Shown piece after piece: positions 32,870-44,160 of a stretch of 64,000 nucleotides of DNA. The DNA lies in NCBI GenBank assembly GCA_026214975.1, contig CM047810.1, positions 94,132,316 through 94,196,315 of the forward strand, written 5' to 3'. Source of the DNA: Gentiana macrophylla (taxonomy: Eukaryota > Streptophyta > Magnoliopsida > Gentianales > Gentianaceae). How positions within the stretch are numbered: position 1 is the first letter of the stretch; each line of letters opens with the position of its first letter. The position numbers were made by a program, and so were the translations under genes. The notes under the pieces are model-generated. The model was not told the DNA's origin and did not search any database. It saw only the letters and a list, made by a program, of their open reading frames with translations.

Positions 32870-34055
32870 AGATCGAGCTTGATCGAAGCCACGGACGCCG
32901 CCACGGCTGTTATGGATAAAGATTTGATTTTGCCTCAAACAAATGGCGGTGCCGGGACCGCAATGATCATGCGACCTGCAGACCGAGGTTGAGGTGAAGA
33001 AGGTGATCATCATTTGGTTCCAAATGCTAATAATGCTTGTGGATCTTAAGCCCGATTAGTCTCTCTTTGGAATAGGAAATGATAATGGTATTGAATCAAG
33101 AAGTTTCTTGGAGGAAAACATTGTTTATCACTTTGGTGCTCTTTTGGATTTCGGGAAAAGGTAATGGATCTAATACATCATTTTACTTGTATCAACAGTA
33201 CATTATCATATAGAACCGTTGATTAATCAGTACATGTGTTTCATGTATCGTCAAACAGTCCTTATCGAAAAGATAATAAGAACAGTACCATATGTCCACA
33301 AGATATTTGTCTTGGTGAAGGCAAAAGACAAGGAAGCTGCAATGGAGAGAGAGTGCAAAACGAGGTACACAATTACTTTCTTTCTTTATTTTATTTTATT
33401 ATAGCTGAAGTGTTGTAGAATTATCTGTTGCCCTTTATATCCCGAAACTGTAAAGTTCCTTATTACATGTACAGATTATTGATGGGGAACTTTACAAGTG
33501 TCTGAAGCAACAATGTGGAAAATCGTATATAAGCTTCATGTTGAGCAAGATAGTTCCTGTGCTCGGTAATGTTTGTCAAAGTAATCTTGGGTTGGATGGT
33601 ATAGCTGATATGTTGGCTGAAGAGGTCGACATCATAGTGAACTCGGCTGCAAATACAACCTTTGATGAAAGGTAATGAAAAGTTATAGTACATTATAGTG
33701 AGGATATAAGTTTATTTAACAAGAAAGTGTTGACTGATCAAATTGTTCTAGGTATGATATTGCCCTGGACATCAATATCCACGGTCCTAGCCGTTTGATG
33801 AACTTTCCTAAACAGTGTTACAAACTCAAGCTCTTTGTGTGCAGGTTTCAACAGGTAACGTCAATGGCTCTAAATGATTGATATGTGTTTTTGGGTTATT
33901 GAAAATGAAGAGCCTTTAGACTTTTCATTTCTCTTAACTGATTGATGTTAAGCTATCACAGAGTGCTAAATCCTCGTTCATATTTCTTGAACAGCTTATG
34001 TGAATGGCCAAAGGCAAGGCAGAATCATGGAAGCCGTTTTATGCAGGGGAGGAGT
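32870..34055 (+). pseudogene. fatty acyl-CoA reductase fragment (FAR2/MS2-like)
   Basis: This family reduces fatty acyl chains to alcohols; plastid members act in pollen-wall formation. Matching pieces with GT-AG introns are: about 32870-33060 (SSLIEATDAAT, plastid-type N terminus); about 33070-33160 (the NADPH-binding TGATGFL motif, ruined by insertions); 33259-33364 (EKIIRTVPYVHKIFVLVKAK); 33475-33671 (LSKIVPVLGNVC, VDIIVNSAANTTFDER); 33752-33854 (YDIALDINIHGPSRLMNF); 33995-34055 (AYVNGQRQGRIME). Extra dinucleotides lie in at least three exons, at the NADPH motif, near 33350 (AGAGAGAG) and near 33838 (TGTG). The family is near 500-600 residues; everything after about the first third, including the FAR_C domain, is missing. 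Introns are retained, so it is not a processed copy. Confidence 0.82.
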
Positions 34056-34685
34056 GTATTACTGGTTTCTTGCTTTTTTTCTGATGCTTATATAAGGTGA
34101 CCCTCCTTGCTTTTGTTTGTTAAAAATCTGCATTATCTTTCAAATTTTACATTTGTTTATCATTTTGGTTTTCTCTATTTTTGTTAGTAATTTTCGTTCA
34201 TCAACACAATTTTCTGTGTTGCTGTTGTTAAAGTTAAAACACCCCTATATTTGTGTATCTGCAAGTTCAATGGGTATTCTTGCTACATCCTGTGTTTTCT
34301 GCACTTTGTATTGCTGATCTTGCCTGCCTACAAATCATGCTTAACTCGAAGGCCGAGAATACCTTGTAATAGTTAGCCTTGTAGTTGTTTTAGGAAATTT
34401 GGATAGTGTAATCGATCACATTACAAGTTCAGGCTTGATAATCTTTGTGTTGCACTTTGATTATCCTTCTTGAATTTGGACTGGATAGTTCAGTCTGTGT
34501 TTAATTCTCAGCTGTAATTTATATGTACTGAGTTGTGTAATAAATCTCTTTGTAGTAACTTATATTTGGGTGAACATTCTGTAATTTGTTTTGGATGACT
34601 TCTTTGTTTGTTTGTAACCTGTAATTATATTGGTGAATATTGTACTTAGGTTTTGGGCTTTTAGCATTGGTATTCAGATTGCCTT
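34056..34685 (+). other. no gene recognised, downstream of the reductase fragment
   Basis: AT-rich, with many stops in all frames. I see no similarity to the missing part of the reductase. Confidence 0.4.
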
Positions 34686-34694
34686 TTATTGTTT

Positions 34695-34908
34695 GGGAAA
34701 CTTGAAGAAATATGCCCGAAAGGTAAATGTTTGGAAAAAATATGCCTCGCCTCATGCGGCACGCATGCGGCGCGCATTGCTCGGGCGGCACTCATGCAGC
34801 ACGCATGCGTCACTCGTGCGACGGACAGAGGCATAATTTTCAAATGTTTACTTTTTGAGCATATTTTTTCAATTTTTTACTTTTTGAGCATATTTTTTCA
34901 AGTTTCCC
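34695..34908. mobile_element. Mutator-type MITE, 214 bp
   Basis: The left end GGGAAACTTGAAGAAATATG and the right end (complement GGGAAACTTGAAAAAATATG) are terminal inverted repeats of at least 33 bases with few mismatches. The right arm contains its inner motif twice. Both ends are flanked by TTATTGTTT (34686-34694 and 34909-34917), a perfect 9-bp target duplication, which is characteristic of the Mutator superfamily. The core (about 34745-34832) is GC-rich and repetitive (GCGGCACGCATGCGGCGCGC). It encodes no transposase, so it is non-autonomous. Confidence 0.88.
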
Positions 34909-34917
34909 TTATTGTTT

Positions 34918-35393
34918 GTGTAGCCTGCTGAACATTATTGTTAATAGATCAAACCTGCATAGTGTTTTGACATTACTTGTATACTGTTTTTTGGTAGCCT
35001 GTAAACCGAGCTGAACCTTTTGCTGAATCGTTAATTACTTTTTATTTTTTTTGGGCAACTGTATCTGTTATATACCATTAAGTCAGCAGCCTTGTAATAC
35101 ACCTGAACCTGTTCTGTTGTATTACTCTTCAGTTCAGTGTTTATTTGATAATCAGATGCTTTCATGTTCACCTTCTCTTATTACTGTTCTTTTTTAATCT
35201 TTTTATTGTGTCTACATTGTCTTTTTAGCTGGGTAGTTCTTGCTAGGTTGATCTTGTCTAGGTTTTCATACTATCAATTTCGCATTCTAAAGATCGAAAC
35301 TGTATTCTCGTAGGCATGATGAAAACTTGTTCTTTGACACATGACTTCATTTTCTTCTCAAAATCATTTCACGAATATTTTCTAGGGCTGTAT
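34918..35393 (+). other. no gene recognised; leads into a Helitron 3' end
   Basis: AT-rich sequence without a supported reading frame. If the Helitron reading is right, this is its 3' internal part. Confidence 0.4.
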
Positions 35394-35423
35394 TGCCGTG
35401 CATTGCACGGCAAGCCCCACTAG
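35394..35423 (+). mobile_element. Helitron 3' terminus (plus strand)
   Basis: A perfect 8-bp stem (TGCCGTGC, loop ATT, GCACGGCA; 35394-35412) is followed after seven bases by CTAG (35420-35423) and then T. A hairpin close to a CTRR end followed by T is the Helitron 3' structure. The 5' TC end was not identified, so the length is unknown; the reductase fragment to the left may lie inside it. Confidence 0.72.
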
Positions 35424-35471
35424 TATATATATATATACATATATATATATACACACACATATATATAGATA
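35424..35471. repeat. (AT)n/(AC)n microsatellite between two Helitron ends
   Basis: About 48 bases of AT dinucleotides with a short ACACACAC stretch separate the two CTAG ends. Confidence 0.85.
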
Positions 35472-35500
35472 CTAGTATGAAAACCCGTGCTATGCATGGG
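35472..35500 (-). mobile_element. Helitron 3' terminus (minus strand)
   Basis: On the minus strand CCCATGC, loop ATA, GCACGGG (one A-C mismatch) is followed by TTTTCATACTAG and then T. It is a second CTAG-ending Helitron tail, closely related to the one at 35394-35423 and facing it. Its body would run rightward on this map and could include the minus-strand gene fragments at 36.5-39.8 kb. The 5' end was not found. Confidence 0.62.
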
Positions 35501-36552
35501 AGAACTATAATTTGAAAAAGTAGTAGAGCAAATGATAGCATAAGTTATGGAAAAATATTGATTTTGTATCTTAAATTTGTGAAGTCTGTCCTTATTGCTT
35601 ACTTCTGATCGTTTGTCCCCATTGCAACCTTCCAATCGTTCACTACCAATCGGCCAACCATCACCTCCTTCTGTCTTCTCTTCCCTTCAGTGGGGATTAT
35701 TGTATACGTGCTTTCCCAGGGAGCAATTCAGTTCCTTCGTATCGTTCACTACTTTGATGATCCGTTTTAGTATGCTCTTCGCCCTCTGCTGAATAAATGT
35801 GTTACATTCATTTTTGCCTTTGTGAAATTTGATTACATACATTTTGTCCAACCTTTTTAATGAAAGGAAAAGTCATTGCATGAAATAGAATAAATTACAA
35901 ATAACATAACATATTCATATTGGTACTAATTTGTAGATTTTGGTGCTAATCTCATCAGAATACGGCGTTTGCCAGAAAATATACCTTTGTGATTGCTACA
36001 GACTACACTACCGAAAAAGTGGTTGTAAAGAGTTTGCCTCTAGAATGTTGTGCTGCATTGCAGAATATTATTCAAGGCCATTTTATTAGTTTACCTTTTT
36101 CTTGCGAATTAAACTTGTAAAAGAAACTAACCAAAAAAAAAAACACGAAACACAACAACATTAACAACCAAACATCATATTAGATAGGTAACCGATGAAA
36201 CGATTTAATCCCAAGGCCATGAGAGATGTTAATAGAAATCCATCCTAAATCGACTTACCCAAACAATAGAAAAGAGATGGCAATGTATCACTTTCACACA
36301 TAATATTCTTTCATAAAAAAAGAAAAAAAAAGACTCATTCATGTCAGTAAATGAATGGAATAAAATTCTATACTATGCACGTGTCCAATATTCTAAGCAA
36401 ATTCTATAACCAAAGAGCATATACAAAAAATCACCTTTTATGAACATGAGCCACAAGTTTCCTGTCTTAGCACAATGGATCTAGCTGAAACTGAAAACAT
36501 CCAAACCTATAATAAGATACTCAAATAAGACACAAAGAACATAGAACCTTCA
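35501..36552. other. no gene recognised
   Basis: AT-rich, no supported frame on either strand. Presumed internal sequence of the minus-strand Helitron. Confidence 0.35.
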
Positions 36553-36822
36553 CTAAGACATACAACCTTCAGTAAGCGATGTCTGTGGATTTTGAGAATC
36601 TGAAACCGCCTTCGGAGACACGATTAACGATATTCTTGATCCCTTGCAATCTCTTCTTTGCAAAAAAGACTGTGATTTGATCAACTTCTCACCGGAGACA
36701 TCTGGCGATGCAACGAATGAGAGTCTCTGACACGACGCAACATCATCACCTCCAGCTCTCTCAAAGACAATGTTGTGATTCCTGCAATTTGAAAGAGTAA
36801 ATGAAGATCCAATAGCAGCCAT
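36553..36822 (-). pseudogene. exon 1 fragment of ADP-glucose pyrophosphorylase small subunit
   Basis: From ATG at 36822 the frame reads MAAIGSSFTLSN, then VSGEKLIKSQS and IVSPKAVSDSQNPQTSL, the transit-peptide region of the plastid AGPase small subunit that precedes the catalytic domain. AGPase makes ADP-glucose for starch. The similarity stops where exon 1 ends in the real gene; the catalytic SVLGIILGGGAGT part is absent. A single captured or duplicated exon is the best reading. The extra 43 codons upstream of this ATG are unrelated. Confidence 0.78.
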
Positions 36823-37785
36823 TGAAACTAAGCTATTCAAATAAGTACTGCTTTGTAAAATGGCAGTCAGCCATCTTTCTCCTTCTACCTCACATAAGCA
36901 ACCATATACTAAAATAAGTAAATGATTTCGAAAAGAAAAATACAAACTCAACAGTCATATAGTTGGAGCTCATCATCCAACATCTTACAAAACCATTAGA
37001 GAGTTGGATAACTTCTCAATTAGGGGACATAGTTCATTGCAACGGTTCTTCTCTTTCAACACCCTGCAAATGCAATCATGTGAAGAACCCGTATTTGAGT
37101 TAAATATACACAAAAGAGAAAAATACTGGGGAAAAAAACTCACCAATCATAAATTCAGGAAAACATCTACTGAAACCACCTGCACCATAAATGAACATAC
37201 GACAATGGTAAGTGAAACTCTATGCACGGACAGTCTCCATCAGAACCGCATCTTGAAGGTACATGTAAAGCTAAGAATCTTTAATTAAGGTACATGTAAA
37301 GCTAAGGTACATGTACAGACTGAGCAGAACATGTAATGCTAAGAATCTTTAATTTCTACCATGACATATTGAAGGTACCATGACTTACTCCATCTGCACC
37401 ACAGCAAAAGCAATCGAATTGCCTGATATCTTTTATTTCCGCTGAATCATAGCTTCATTTACGCTGAAAATTCAATGGCGATTTCCCCCCTTTTTTGCCT
37501 TCAACAATTACCATCTAACACCCGATGTAGCAAAAAAAAAAAAGCGAAACACCATCTGACAACGGAACAATCAATCAATTATTAACATGTGAAAACAGAA
37601 TTGAGCAATCTTTTTTTCTTTTTTTGGACCAAGAGTAATGAAGTTTAGTTATGCTTTGATAGTATATTGTCCACAATTATTAACAACCCATTTTCCTAAA
37701 ACAGGAAATGAAGTGTTTCTTTAGATAAATGTTTGGCTTACACTTTACAGCCTACCTGGTATTTTTATGCCAGGTTATTTCAAAC
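36823..37785. other. no gene recognised; short local duplication
   Basis: No supported coding sequence. At about 37254-37350 GGTACATGTAAAGCTAAG and AAGAATCTTTAATT recur two to three times, a small imperfect repeat. Confidence 0.4.
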
Positions 37786-38687
37786 TTAAGAGGAATCAGA
37801 TGAAGATGAGACGTCATCTATATCGTTGTCTATGGATTCTTCTAACGATGATGTCTCACTATCAACAACGGTCCCTTTGAAGTCGAGAAACCGCTTACAA
37901 TGCCTTTCAAGATCTCCCTCCAACTTTAATTGCCAGCATCCTTGGATGTCAATGTAAGAAAGATCACTACATCCAGCAAGAATTGCGGTTAAACCGTGTT
38001 AAGCTCATGGGGCAAAACCGAAGTTCTAGGTGATGCAGTCCTGACATCGTTTTAGCTATGGCGAGTGCCTCTTGATCATCAGTTTTGACAGTGTGATGAG
38101 GTAAACCTGGTCCCAAGGAACACGGTGGAGGCAGGTTCTTTTCAAATGAGTCACCAATTTGCAATGCTTCCTAAACACTTCCAGACCTTTGCTCGTGATC
38201 ATCAAGCGATAGCTTATGTCCAATTCTGTCAAGCGAGCCAGTGACTCTGCATGATTTTCAACTATCTGATCAGTGATCCCACTGACTCTGATATCTAGGA
38301 CTTTCAGAAATCTTCCACAATTGGCTACGTAACAGAAACCAGAATCCCCAAGGTGGTAGGCAGAGAGCTTTCTGAAAGTAAATTTACTCGTCTCACAAGC
38401 TTTCTAACCACAGAATCAATGCTGCTGCTGCAACTGCTGTTATTACTTTTGTCACTGATCTCACGAATCCATCGGCGGCAACAACATTCTTCAACGTTGA
38501 TCTTTGTCCAGCAATCAGGCTCTGCCACCGCCCTCATCCAACCCCTGCAAACCAAGCTCACACTCCTCACCATCTCACCCACAGGCAAAATCCTAACAAA
38601 TATTAGAGCCAATATTGCTGGATTCAGGCCTTCCCATTTCCGGTATTCAACGCCCTCGTTTTGGAGGCCCATTTGTGAATTGAGCAA
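37786..38687 (-). pseudogene. F-box/LRR protein gene (SKIP19-like), frameshifted
   Basis: From ATG 38687 the protein begins with an F-box (WEGLNPAILALIFVRILPVG, VCRGWMRAVAEPDCW), which would bind SKP1 in an SCF ubiquitin ligase. Leucine-rich segments follow (VLDIRVSGITDQIVENHAESL, LTELDISYRLMITSKGLEVF, EALAIAKTMSGLHHLELRF, SYIDIQGCWQLKLEGDLE) and an acidic Ser-rich tail to the stop at 37786. At least three frame changes are needed, near 38357, 38115 and 37985. The length of about 300 codons is normal for the family, so this is a full-length but broken copy. The frame changes do not look like introns. Confidence 0.8.
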
Positions 38688-39437
38688 TCATTGTGAATAA
38701 TTATGAAATTCAAAAATGCAGATGGTGTTTTACTTTTAATCAATCATTTGTGAAAAATTATAAAAATTCAAAATGCATATGAGTATGATCATATTAATTT
38801 TTTTAGCTGCATGTAATGACAAAATCTAAGAGAGAACGACCGTAATTTAATTGAACATTGTGTACTTCCCGGAAAGAACGCATTAGGTCATCTACGAATA
38901 AGAAAGGGAGAAGCAAATGACATAAACTTGTAGCCCAAATGATGAGCAATTGTTCTTAGCAGATTTATTAGTAGATCAAATTATCAGGTTTCTTAATTCT
39001 TAGGAGATCAAATTATGAACATTAAATGTATGATTCAAAATGAAAAATCCCATGTTAAGAACAAATGAAAGAAGGAAAACACAAAATCCGTGAAAGACTG
39101 AATATCTCAGTGTCTCACCATGAAAATATTGTTCTTTCGATCCAAAGTTGCTTCCGAATTTTTTTTCTTCCAACTCAATGTTAACGGCGTTCAAAACTTG
39201 AACCGCCACCCACATTCTGAAAATCAAAGTTAAAAATTGCATATAACAATACACAATTAAATTAGGAATGGGTACCGTAGGTGTGTTGCCATCCATCAAA
39301 TCGTCATTGTATGCTGAAAATCCACAATTGAAGCCCTTCTCACACTTCTTGTCACATAAAGTGGACGAACCTGAAAAAAAAAAACAAAAAAAAAAGAAAC
39401 AAAAAAACTCAAAAAAATTAAATTTCCCAAACTACCC
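38688..39437. other. no gene recognised
   Basis: AT-rich with long A-runs near 39372-39420. A minus-strand frame at 39000-39299 has hydrophobic stretches but no recognisable domain and is probably chance. Confidence 0.35.
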
Positions 39438-39752
39438 TTACCGCGGAATTGTATTCAACTTGGCCGAATACCTTTTCCTTCTCCCACCACCACTGCCACC
39501 GGAAGCAGCGGCGCTACCACCACCATTTCTCATTCTTCTCCGTCCACCTTTTCCATAAATTGAGGGTGAATTCTCCCTATTATCCACCATGAATACCGCC
39601 AATGCAGCCATTTCCTCAGCCGGAATCCGCTGTTCCAGTCGCGTCAACGGCAACGCAAAATTAAGCTGACCTGGCAAAAGCTCCTCCTCATCACTAATCG
39701 TTGAAACGACGTCGTCAAAATCCATTTCATCGAAATTACAAATGTCCGTCGA
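39438..39752 (-). pseudogene. PADRE (DUF4228) protein fragment
   Basis: The frame contains VSTISDEEELLPGQLNFALPL, LEQRIPAEEMAALAV, a Gly/Arg/Ser-rich disordered stretch and the ending RRKRYSAKLNTIPR-stop. These fit the second half of plant PADRE proteins, stress-responsive proteins of unclear biochemistry. The N-terminal part (usually MGNC..) is missing; sequence above 39752 is unrelated and T-rich. A truncated copy is likely. Confidence 0.65.
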
Positions 39753-42743
39753 GAGAAAAAAAAAACATAATAATGGCCAGCAACGCCCCAAAAGTGTGCT
39801 AGAAAGCCTACAACATGCCAACAACAGCATACACTGAATGCCCAAACAACGATAAAAATCGATTTCGATTGATAAAAAAACGAAAATCCTTCAATTCAAA
39901 CGGAACTTGCTAATTAAACTCTTAGACGGGGGTTGAAATGGAGCCCCAACCTCGGACTCCGATATGTAATTCGATGGCAGCAATCAAGAATTCCAAAGAA
40001 CTTAAAGAAAAATAAGCATGTGTACAAAAAAATCAACCACCCAAATCATATTATGAGGACATGAAACAAATCTGCAAATACAGATGTATACATAGCAAAC
40101 ACCATCTTAGACCCAAAAAAAAAAAAAGGTTAGGCTTGAATATGAAAAGATCATATTTTGCAATAAAGTTCAGATTTTGAAAGGTAAAAAAAAAAAAAGT
40201 TCAGACTTGCAAGTAAAAAAACATAGATAAAGTTTTGTTACCATTGCCGACATCCTGCTGCACACATCATCCTTGCACAACCCAAAGAAAAAAAAATCCA
40301 ATGGAGGAGGAGGGAATGTGGTAGATCCATCTTTTTACATCAAATTACCACCTTTACTAGATTAAAAGGAATTGATAGATATAGGCGGAGAATGAAATTG
40401 GAGTAGGGAGAGATAAGTGAATTAAGAAAGAATCCATGGTTGAAACTCCAGAATAGATATAGTCGGAGAATGGGGTTGGAGGTTTGGAAGTTTTGAAGTT
40501 TATCAGGAATGAATTGGAAGAACATGGGACTGTGGGAGGAGAATCGAAAGCGAAAAAGAGTGGGAGGTTTCTTTTTCTTAATTTTTTTTTATCGAAAGCG
40601 AAAAGGAGGACAAATTTTATAATACTGATCGTTGTATAGCGAGTTGTGCAAAGTGGCGTATATTACAACCATTCATTTCTAGCATACGCCTTGCGATAAA
40701 AGTGTATTATGTGAAAGAGAGTAAAAATGAGAGGCTACAATGTATCTGACTTGATCTGACCTTCTTCTACAACAGATTCTTGTAATAAAGTCTACCGAAA
40801 AGGAGTGGGGAGGTTTTTTTAGTGCAGGATGTGTGGGAACCGGGTTTAAATTTGGTAATAAATCAATTCTTGGGTCGATTGGCAGTTATTCACTCCAAAA
40901 TATATAATAAGATCTCTCAACTATAAGAAAGGAAAGAAATTGCCGACGTGTTCTTTGCTCAAATTTTTTCAGCAAATATACGGCAAATATTTTCTGTTCA
41001 TTAGCAAAGCCTGTTATTTGGGCTTGCCTAAAAGCCCATTAAGGCAAATTACTTATTTTGCATATACCAAAACCCTACCTCTCATTCTCTATAAACCTAA
41101 TGGCACCCGACATTTTCTTTCATCCTCTCCATTTTTGTTGATGCACTTACCGCAGCTGATGTCTTACAAATTTGTTTTGATGCTCTGTAATATGCTTCAC
41201 CATTTGTAAGGCTGTGAAGATAACATAAGTTGTTTTTCTGGAAGCATTTCATCAGTATCTTGGCATGGCAACCTTGAATGGCGAAGCCTTTGGTTTTGCT
41301 TCTTGGTTATGCCACCACAGTCTTTTTTTTCTTTGTCACATATCCGAGCCTTAAATACAGAGAAGATAACTTATGTTCATTCTACATGGCCTTCTAGGTA
41401 TTTAAAAGCTAACATCTTTAGCGTTTTAGGTGAAAATTGTAGTGGGTATGAGCAGATCTTGCTTTCCAACTGCCCCTATGGTTAGATATCATATTTTTCC
41501 CTTATTTTATAGATATTTATCACCTTTAATTTTTGATGTTAAAATGATTGAAGAAAATGAAAGTGCAAGAATGGTGGATGTTACCCCTAAGGTTGTATTT
41601 ATTATGAAGTCCAGATACAGAGGCATCTCAATGGTGGATACGGTACATATCCTCCATTTCTATGTTTTTTTAAAGATTGCAATGTATACATTTTATTCTC
41701 TCCTTGGTCTTTGATTTACACGGTAGAGTAAATTTTCATTTATGCGTGTGTTGAGATAGAGTCTCAAACATATTGCTCATAGAGTGATTATGATGTTAGT
41801 TTATCGGGAAAAAAGATGACTTCTTTGATAAATGGTCAACGGAGGAAATGGGGTGGCGGATAGGGGTGTTTGAATTGAGTCTCCGATTGTCTTGGATTCT
41901 CTGACCTATTCAGTTTTTTATTCTTTCTTGGCTTGCACATAATTTTATTTATGGATATTTTGTCCTTTAGCAAATTTTGGTAGATGTATACTTTATTCTC
42001 CATGTTTGTCTCTCCATGGGATTTTATTATTTTCAGTAAAAATATACAATTTTGGAGTTAGATTAATAGGATGATTTCATTGAGCTAACTTAAAATACTG
42101 TCTTGATAAATTGTGAATTATGTAGAATTTCTTTGTCCTGCTGAGAATTAACATTTTCTTTCTCAAATTATTGTTCATTAGCCCATAAAGTTTGATGAAC
42201 CCTTTTTTAATAGATATTTCTCACGATATGTGTTTGAAATAAATTTTAGAACAATTTTGATCGATTTGAGGTAGTTGATGATTGTGGTTACGAGGAACCA
42301 ATCATGGAATTAATCACCAAGACCAATCATGGAATTAATCGACCTCAAAGCTCTAGAAAACCCGAAGGAAGCGTGTTCAAGCAGAGTAATATATTTTCTT
42401 TGTTTTCTTTGCAATATTTATAGAGGAAATTTTGTGAATGATTTTTCATTTTTGTTCTTTTCCATTTGCAGAATCTCCACTGAATTTTATGAGATAACAA
42501 GAATATGGCGATGTTGTGAGTGTATATGAATTTATGCGCTTATTTTTACTCATATTTGCTCAGTATATGTATGCTTGGATTCTTATTTTGCAATTTTTTT
42601 GCAGTCGTTCTTACGGTTGATTTATTTGCTTTTTCAAGTTAGTAAGGTTGATGTGTAGTTTTTTGTGTGGGGGACTTTAGTGCCACCGCACCACCAATCT
42701 ATCTTGAGGCACATTTGTAACAATTGACCGTTTGACCCTTTTC
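39753..42743. other. no gene recognised between the PADRE fragment and TOP6B
   Basis: About 3 kb of AT-rich DNA. Short plus-strand frames at 40940-41209, 41303-41485, 41430-41714 and 42329-42529 look exon-like in places (for example FEVVDDCGYEEPIMEL near 42265-42310) but I cannot assign them to a family. A decayed host gene is possible here. Confidence 0.35.
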
Positions 42744-42961
42744 TTTCCGGCCCGAGGAAAAGTTTGTATACAAGCTGTTCGAGAGGTTGTTGAAAATGCT
42801 CTTGATTCTGGAGAGTCTATCTCAAAGCTTCCCGTTGTACATGATACAATGTAAGCTAATGTCATTTGGTTGTTTTTGTTGTGTTTTGTGTTTGAGAATG
42901 TCGGCACACAATCTTAATTGGAAGAACTGAAAAATTATTCAGCTTTGCAGGTATAAGATAC

Positions 42962-43236
42962 TGTTGAAAGATGGTGTTATTAGTATTAAATAATGATTAT
43001 TTATCTTTTAACTAGTGCTAATCCTTTTTTCTTTAGCTCTAGTTCTCTAGTTTCTCTTCTAAGTAAGACTAATGAGCAGATGGCTGTTTTCTTGTTCTTT
43101 AGCCGTTGGTGCTTTTGTTTATAGCCGTTGGAGGCTTTTCATATATTGTAATCAACTCCTTTCATAACCAATAAGGAGATTTTATCTATTGAAAGAGTTT
43201 CTCTTTCTTTCTCAACCTCTTTTCTCTATTTCTACA
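42962..43236 (+). repeat. 5' LTR of Copia F
   Basis: TGTTGAAAG to TTTCTACA, nearly identical to 47647-47925 apart from a few substitutions and small indels. Followed by the primer-binding site. Confidence 0.9.
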
Positions 43237-43284
43237 AGGTATCGAGGCTCGGTTCTACAAAAACTCTTTAATTTCTTTCTTCAA

Positions 43285-44148
43285 AATGACTCACAGAGCA
43301 TTCTTGAGAGGTGAACTCAAGGAAGAAGCACCAAACTCTTCTTCTGGACCTCGACCCCTCTATAATGTCATTTTCCACTCATAAACTCAATGGTAACTAT
43401 CTCAGGTGGTCAGATCCATCGGACTTCTCATCACTGGGAAGGACAAGGAAGAATACCTTACTGGAGAGAGTAAAGCACTAGAGAAAGGCCAACCCAACTA
43501 CAAGAAGTGGAGGGTTGACAACAGCCTTGTCATGGCAGTTCTTCTAAGGTCTATGACCCCAGATACTGCTGAGAACTTCATTCTTATAGACACTGCTGAG
43601 GAGATATGGAATGGGGCTGCTGAGTTATATTCAAAAAGTGAGAATATCTCTGCTGCCTATGAGATTGAAGCTAAGGTACAACATATGAAGCAAGGTGATC
43701 TCAGTGTCACCATGTTCTACAACATGTTGTCTAAGTCTTGGAAACAGCTTGACAGCTTGGAAAACATTTCATGGCAGTCTGCTGATGATGCAAAGACTTA
43801 TAAGTCTTTGAAAAATCAGAGAAGAATCTTCAAGTTCCTGATGGGACTTAACTCTAACCTTGATGATGTGATGGGGAGAATTTTAAGCAAAAAACCTCTC
43901 CCCTATATCAAAGAGGTATTTGCTGAAGTTAAACATGAAGAGAGTAGGAGGAAGCTCATGTTGAGTAGTAATACTCCTCCTACATCTTTGGAAAATAGTG
44001 CTCTTTTTACTAAGAGTAAATCACAATCTCAGTCCAATCAAAATCAGAAACAAAAGAACACAAGGCCTATCTGTGATCATTGTAAAAGACTGGCCATACA
44101 AGGGAGACTCATTTGGAAACTCCACGGCAAGCCTCTGCTTGAAACCTA
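43285..44148 (+). pseudogene. gag: gag of Copia F
   Basis: The main frame from 43406 encodes a Copia gag of the UBN2 type (WRVDNSLVMAVLLRSMTPDT, AEEIWNGAAELYSKSENISA, SKSWKQLD, FLMGLNSNLDDVMGRIL). The zinc knuckle begins CDHCK near 44077 but then leaves the frame, so CCHC is incomplete. The N terminus (STHKLNGNYLRWS, near 43379-43410) lies in another frame; a start at 43285 or 43364 is possible. Confidence 0.8.
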
Positions 44149-44160
44149 AAATTATGAAAA

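Noticed and set aside
38353..38700. A 115-codon plus-strand frame
   Set aside because: Opposite strand of the F-box exon; Leu/Ser-rich mirror sequence.
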